Assembly: GCA_050875145.1 (NCBI GenBank)
Contig: JBNMLH010000004.1
Span: 62,001 to 126,000 of the forward strand
Reading direction: 5' to 3'
DNA length: 64,000 nucleotides
Origin: CAG-411 sp050875145
Lineage (GTDB): Bacteria > Bacillota > Clostridia > Lachnospirales > Lachnospiraceae
Notes under the pieces: generated by a model
What the model saw: the letters and a program-made list of their open reading frames with translations, nothing else
Told to the model about the DNA's origin: nothing
Database searches by the model: none
Shown: in pieces, positions 59,897-64,000 of the stretch
How the letters are laid out: the number at the start of each line of letters is the position of its first letter
Position numbering within the stretch: position 1 is the stretch's first letter
Made by a program: the position numbers and the translations under genes

Positions 59897-60844
59897 ATGG
59901 AAAACAAAGAGAAAAAGACAAAATCAATATTTGAGAAGAAATTTTTTGTTATACTATTTGCCTCAATCGCGGCGTTTACCTGGGGATTTGCATTTCCATT
60001 AATAAAAATTGGGTTTAAAGCGTTTGCCATTACAGCAACAGACACTGGTTCAAAGACTCTTTTTGCCGGTGTCCGTTTTCTGCTTGCTGGGGGTGTTACC
60101 CTATTAATTGGAAAAATGCTGGGGCATAAAGTAAAAATAAACCAGCAAAGGGATGTTTGGTGGTTATTAGCATTTGGTCTTGTAAATACCGCACTTCACT
60201 ACTTTTTCTTTTATATGGGACTATCTAAGGTCAGTGGTGCCAGATCGGCCATTTTAGATTCCTTGGGAACTTTTTTTGTTATCATTCTTGCTTGTATATG
60301 TTTTCGCGATGAGCATATGACAAAAAGAAAGATTGCAGGTTGTCTTTCTGGTTTTTTTGGTGTTTTTCTTCTGAATTTTGGTAGTGATATGACGCAAGGC
60401 GGATTTTCACTGGAAGGAGATGGAATGCTGATTTGTAGTGGTATTTGTATGGCTTTTGGTGGAGTAATGACAAGAATTGTAACACAGAAGGTTGATACAC
60501 TGATGGCGACGGGAATCAGTTTGGCATTTGGAGGTTTTGTACTTATCATAGCAGGACTGTTGATGGGAGGAAGTTTACATCAGATTACCTATACGGGTAT
60601 CGTTGTGTTACTATTATTGGTTTTGGTATCGTCAGTTGGATTTTCTCTATACAATCAGTTGATTTGTTATAACCCGGTTGGAGAAATTTCTATTTTTAAT
60701 GCATTTATTCCTATTATAGGTGCAGTATTATCCTGTTTGATGTTGAGAGAGCCATTTTATGGACGTTACGTTGTAGCCGGATTGTTGGTTGTGTTGGGTG
60801 TATATATAATAAATGCACACAATTATAGTGCGGATACATTGTAG
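59897..60844 (+). CDS. EamA/DMT-family permease
   Basis: The 315-residue protein has ten membrane helices in two EamA repeats (about 18-150 and 165-305; WGFAFPLIKIGF starts the first). Family members export amino acids or metabolites. It follows the flavin reductase gene by 10 bp and ends at a terminator (60846-60882). The substrate is unknown. Confidence 0.88.
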   Translation: MENKEKKTKSIFEKKFFVILFASIAAFTWGFAFPLIKIGFKAFAITATDTGSKTLFAGVRFLLAGGVTLLIGKMLGHKVKINQQRDVWWLLAFGLVNTALHYFFFYMGLSKVSGARSAILDSLGTFFVIILACICFRDEHMTKRKIAGCLSGFFGVFLLNFGSDMTQGGFSLEGDGMLICSGICMAFGGVMTRIVTQKVDTLMATGISLAFGGFVLIIAGLLMGGSLHQITYTGIVVLLLLVLVSSVGFSLYNQLICYNPVGEISIFNAFIPIIGAVLSCLMLREPFYGRYVVAGLLVVLGVYIINAHNYSADTL

Positions 60845-60845
60845 T

Positions 60846-60882
60846 AAAAAAGTCCGTAATTACTGTGATAACGGTCTTTTTT
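60846..60882 (+). terminator. Terminator after the DMT permease gene
   Basis: AAAAAAGTCCGT and ACGGTCTTTTTT pair with one mismatch and end in a run of six T. Confidence 0.7.
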
Positions 60883-60897
60883 AAAAACTTCTAAAAA

Positions 60898-60930
60898 CCT
60901 ATTGACATAATAGGAATTGTAAAGTATAAT
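60898..60930 (+). promoter_or_regulatory. metY promoter with palindrome across the -35 box
   Basis: TTGACA (60902-60907) and TATAAT (60925-60930) are consensus boxes spaced by 17 bp. CCTATT (60898-60903) and AATAGG (60909-60914) form an inverted repeat centred on the -35 box, an ideal repressor position. A sulfur-responsive Rrf2/CymR-type regulator would fit the gene but is not shown. Confidence 0.7.
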
Positions 60931-61025
60931 ATGGACATAAATTAAATCCGATATGAAAACTAGGAAAAAGAAACGAAAAGAAAAATATAAGTCGAATAAA
61001 ATATTCGCAGAAAGAGGTAGAGCAT

Positions 61026-62333
61026 ATGGCAAAATTAGAAAGAAAAGATAGAAAATTCAAATTTGAAACATTACAGCTTCACGTAGGACAGGAAACACCA
61101 GATCCAGTAACAGATGCAAGAGCAGTACCAATTTACCAATCTTCATCTTTCGTATTCCGCAACTCACAGCATGCAGCAGATCGTTTTGGATTAAAAGATC
61201 CTGGAAATATTTATGGTCGTTTAACAAATCCAACAGAAGATGTATTTGAACAGAGAATTGCAGCTTTAGAGGGTGGTGTAGCAGCTTTAGCAGTGGCTTC
61301 TGGTGCAGCAGCAGTTACATATACAATTCAGAATTTAGCATTGGCTGGGGACCATTTAGTAGTTGCAAAGAACATATATGGTGGTACTTACAACTTATTA
61401 GCACATACATTAGTAGATTATAATATCGAGTCAACTTTTGTAAATCCATTGGATTTAAATGAAATTGAAGGTGCTATTAAGGAGAATACAAAAGCTGTTT
61501 ATATTGAAACATTAGGAAATCCAAACTCAGAAGTAGTTGATATTGAAGCAGTAGCAGAAATTGCGCATAAACATAACTTACCATTGGTAATTGATAATAC
61601 ATTCGGTACACCATATTTAATCCGTCCAATCGAATATGGAGCAGATATTGTGGTACATTCTGCAACAAAATTTATTGGTGGACATGGTACTACAATCGGT
61701 GGTGTTATTGTAGATGGTGGAAAGTTTGATTGGAAAGCATCTGGAAAGTTCCCACAGCTTACTGAGCCAAATGAAAGTTATCATGGTATTAGTTTTGTAG
61801 ATGCAGCAGGTCCAGCAGCATTTGTTACAAGAATTCGTGCAATCCTTCTTCGTGATATGGGTGCAACACTTTCTCCAATCCATTCCTTCATCTTCTTACA
61901 GGGATTAGAGACATTATCACTTCGTGTAGAACGTCATGTGGAAAATACAAAGAAGGTAATTGAATTTTTACAGACACAGCCATTAGTAGAAAAGATTAAC
62001 CATCCTTCTGTATCAAATGATCCAGAGCAGCAGAGATTATATAAGAAGTATTTCCCTAATGGTGGTGGTTCTATCTTTACATTTGAAATTAAGGGAGATG
62101 CAAAGAAAGCACAGGAATTTATTGATAATTTGGAATTATTCTCCTTGTTAGCAAACGTTGCTGATGTAAAATCACTTGTTATTCATCCAGCATCTACTAC
62201 ACATGCAGAATTGAATGAAAAAGAACAGGCAGATCAGGGAATTAAACCAAATACAATTCGTTTATCAATTGGTACAGAGCATATTGATGACATTATTGAG
62301 GATTTAAGTGAGGCATTTAAGGCAGTACAATAG
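61026..62333 (+). CDS. metY: O-acetylhomoserine sulfhydrylase (aminocarboxypropyltransferase)
   Basis: This PLP enzyme makes homocysteine (or methionine) from O-acetylhomoserine and sulfide (or methanethiol). The 435 residues fit the long MetY subfamily: FETLQLHVGQETPDPVTDAR at the start, YGRLTNPTEDVFEQRIAALE, the PLP lysine in HSATKFIGGHGTTIGG and the C-terminal IRLSIGTEHIDDIIEDL. Codon use is notably uniform (GCA, GTA, TTA), suggesting high expression. GAAAGAGG precedes ATG 61026. A consensus promoter with a palindrome lies 100 bp upstream. Confidence 0.95.
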   Translation: MAKLERKDRKFKFETLQLHVGQETPDPVTDARAVPIYQSSSFVFRNSQHAADRFGLKDPGNIYGRLTNPTEDVFEQRIAALEGGVAALAVASGAAAVTYTIQNLALAGDHLVVAKNIYGGTYNLLAHTLVDYNIESTFVNPLDLNEIEGAIKENTKAVYIETLGNPNSEVVDIEAVAEIAHKHNLPLVIDNTFGTPYLIRPIEYGADIVVHSATKFIGGHGTTIGGVIVDGGKFDWKASGKFPQLTEPNESYHGISFVDAAGPAAFVTRIRAILLRDMGATLSPIHSFIFLQGLETLSLRVERHVENTKKVIEFLQTQPLVEKINHPSVSNDPEQQRLYKKYFPNGGGSIFTFEIKGDAKKAQEFIDNLELFSLLANVADVKSLVIHPASTTHAELNEKEQADQGIKPNTIRLSIGTEHIDDIIEDLSEAFKAVQ

Positions 62334-62381
62334 TCTACTATATTCTTGGATATTTTACTTATGACATTGTTATTAGTTATA

Positions 62382-62444
62382 AAATCATATGTGCAAATTG
62401 CACTTAGTAAGCGAACTTTCAATTGCAATAGGCACATATGATTT
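62382..62444. repeat. TGTGCAAATTG hairpin family, copy 3
   Basis: AAATCATATGTGC (62382-62394) pairs with GCACATATGATTT (62432-62444). The inner part keeps CAAATTGCACTTAG as in copy 1, and the right flank TCGCACTTTTTGAACAG matches the flank of copy 2 read on the minus strand. Confidence 0.65.
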
Positions 62445-62490
62445 CGCACTTTTTGAACAGATAGAAAAATTCTAAATAATTGTGGCAGGC

Positions 62491-62525
62491 GGCAAGTTAC
62501 ACATATGTGTGACTTGCCTGTTTGC
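62491..62525 (+). terminator. Hairpin behind metY
   Basis: GGCAAGTTACACA (62491-62503) pairs with TGTGTGACTTGCC (62506-62518) with one mismatch, followed by TGTTTGC. It may terminate metY, 160 bp after its stop. Confidence 0.55.
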
Positions 62526-62585
62526 ATTTATGATGGTACAATAAAATTAATTAAGAATTAGTAGGAATAAAAATGGAGGAAGCAG

Positions 62586-63437
62586 ATGAAAACAGGGCTG
62601 ATTATGGAAGGCGGCGCTATGCGTGGCATGTTTACCTGTGGTGTCACAGACGTATTGATGGAAAATGACATTACGTTTGATGGGGCAATTGGTGTGTCAG
62701 CAGGAGCAGTATTTGGTTGTAATTATAAGTCAAGACAAATTGGAAGAGCGATACGTTATAATAAGGCATATTGCAAGGACAAACGTTATGCCAGTTTTGA
62801 ATCTCTCATCAAGACTGGAAATTTATACGGTGTGGAATTTTGCTATAATACAATTCCTTTTGAATTGGATTTATGGGATGTGGAGACATATCGTAAGAAT
62901 CCTATGGAATTTTATGTCACTTGTACAGATGTAGAGACAGGAAAACCTGTGTATCATCTTTGTAAAGATGGAACAGGAAAAGATACAGAATGGATGCGAG
63001 CATCTGCATCTATGCCGTTAGTGTCTCAGATTGTAGAAATTGATGGATACAAGCTGTTAGATGGAGGAGTAGGGGATTCGATACCACTTCGTCATTTTGA
63101 AAAATTGGGGTATAATCGAAATGTAGTAATTCTGACTCAGCCGTTTAATTATATCAAAGAGAAAAATAAATATATGCCAGTGGCAAAGGTTGTATTGAAG
63201 AAATATCCAAAGATGTTGGAGGCAATGGAGAACAGACATATTCGCTATAACAAAACAATAGAATATATTCGTGAGAAAGAATTACGTGGTGAAGTGTTTG
63301 TGATTCGACCACCGCGGGCATTAAATATCGGAGGTACGGAAAAAAATCCTGAGGAATTAGAGCGTGTTTATCAGATTGGTCGTAGGACGGCTGTTCGCAA
63401 GCTGGATGAATTAAAAGCTTTTTTGAGAGCGGAATAA
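62586..63437 (+). CDS. Patatin-like phospholipase
   Basis: The 283-residue protein has the patatin elements: oxyanion-hole GGAMRGMFTCG, the nucleophile elbow GVSAGA (about 38-43) and the catalytic Asp in DGGVGDSIP (about 160). It probably hydrolyses acyl esters of lipids in the cytosol or at the membrane. GGAGGAAGCAG precedes ATG 62586. It may be co-transcribed with the HD-domain gene 48 bp downstream. Confidence 0.93.
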   Translation: MKTGLIMEGGAMRGMFTCGVTDVLMENDITFDGAIGVSAGAVFGCNYKSRQIGRAIRYNKAYCKDKRYASFESLIKTGNLYGVEFCYNTIPFELDLWDVETYRKNPMEFYVTCTDVETGKPVYHLCKDGTGKDTEWMRASASMPLVSQIVEIDGYKLLDGGVGDSIPLRHFEKLGYNRNVVILTQPFNYIKEKNKYMPVAKVVLKKYPKMLEAMENRHIRYNKTIEYIREKELRGEVFVIRPPRALNIGGTEKNPEELERVYQIGRRTAVRKLDELKAFLRAE

Positions 63438-63485
63438 AATGCAAGAGTTTGGATAAACTAAGATTTGAGGGAAAGGGGCGAGCAC

Positions 63486-63947
63486 ATGGATGAAAAAGAA
63501 ATCTGGAGGCTTGTGTTCGAGTATGGAAAAGATATTCTTGCAACAGACAGCATGAAGTCGGAACGGGGATTTATGCAACATGGAAGAGTATCGGTATATC
63601 GTCATTCCCTAAATGTGGCATTTGCAAGTCTGTATCTTTCTCGTAAATGGAAATGGAGGGTGAATGAGAGGACCCTTGTTCGGGGAGCGTTATTACATGA
63701 TTACTTTTTGTATGATTGGCATGAACCGAATGAAGAACACAAATGGCATGGATTTATTCATGCGGAAATCGCCCTAAAAAATGCAGTTAGGGATTTTCAT
63801 TTAAACAGGGTAGAGCGTGATATTATACGAACGCATATGTTTCCATTAAATCTTAGATTGCCAGCCTATAAGGAAAGTGTATTAGTTTGTATTGCTGACA
63901 AATATTGTGCGGCGAAGGAAACAGTAATGGAACGAAAGAAAGCATAA
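63486..63947 (+). CDS. HD-domain phosphohydrolase-like protein
   Basis: The 153-residue protein has the HD-domain metal motifs (HSLNVAFASLYLS, then GALLHDYFLYDWH and HGFIHAE, with D in CIADKY near the end). Such proteins hydrolyse phosphate esters of nucleotides. The substrate is not known. ATG 63486 is behind GGGGCGAG; an in-frame GTG/ATG at 63465 is less likely. The final 53 bases of the window hold no further gene. Confidence 0.85.
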   Translation: MDEKEIWRLVFEYGKDILATDSMKSERGFMQHGRVSVYRHSLNVAFASLYLSRKWKWRVNERTLVRGALLHDYFLYDWHEPNEEHKWHGFIHAEIALKNAVRDFHLNRVERDIIRTHMFPLNLRLPAYKESVLVCIADKYCAAKETVMERKKA

Positions 63948-64000
63948 TAATGGGTGTCGTACGGATGCGTAAGGATGAGTACGGCACTTTGTTGTGCTAT

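Overview
The window looks like a chromosome segment of an AT-rich Gram-positive anaerobe, most likely a member of the Lachnospiraceae (Clostridia). Reasons are the strong AGGAGG-type ribosome binding sites, the FtsE-FtsX-M23-S41 gene order, a T-box leader in front of a TrpB2-type gene, the NSS, MATE and TSUP transporters, and TnpV and IS3 debris. No tRNA, rRNA or CRISPR array was seen.

Left core (1-10259): the end of an unrecognised gene, a stand-alone MsmK/UgpC-type sugar ABC ATPase, a CdaR-like regulator, the divisome set ftsE-ftsX-M23 activator-S41 protease, a 1 kb non-coding block with seven 58/59 bp tandem repeats and several small dispersed repeats, and guaA.

Accessory island (10248-39311): everything here sits behind the 3' end of guaA. 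The island is a tandem array of four att-bounded segments. Five 12 bp sites (10248, 20827, 29389, 33846, 38174) match the last codons of guaA, and all five spell Glu-Phe-Glu-stop with different synonymous codons. Each is followed 10-12 bases later by an intrinsic terminator. Pairs of 11-bp-spaced 6-8 bp direct repeats (integrase arm sites) lie about 50-60 bp inside each left end and 107-109 bp before each right core. Segment 1 carries a regulator, an excisionase, an integrase decapitated by an IS3 element, an HpaII-type restriction-modification set with Vsr, and a TIR protein next to an Mrr-nuclease/STAND ATPase. Segment 2 carries a D12-class adenine methyltransferase split at an A8 tract, an IS3 element, several decayed genes (response regulator, DUF1016, YjdF) and an intact SIR2-STAND protein. 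Segment 3 carries an orphan HsdS, an HNH protein, a GNAT toxin-like pair and a DUF2971 protein. Segment 4 carries a membrane protein, a 5'-truncated MMPL protein with repeats and a RelB/ParE pair. Only segment 1 has any integrase. Decayed Mrr and GNAT genes follow the last core.

Right core (39412-64000): an SDR dehydrogenase, a CPBP protease, an AraC regulator divergent from a GH13 glucosidase, a TSUP transporter convergent with DAHP synthase, PutP, a YitT-like/cytidylate-kinase-like fusion, a PTS IICBA, a second YczE/YitT-like protein, TrpB2 under a T-box, a NUDIX hydrolase, an NSS transporter, a MATE exporter, a flavin reductase, a DMT permease, MetY, a patatin-like lipase and an HD-domain protein. 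A family of about 64 bp hairpins with a TGTGCAAATTG core is scattered at 8278, 46185 and 62382.
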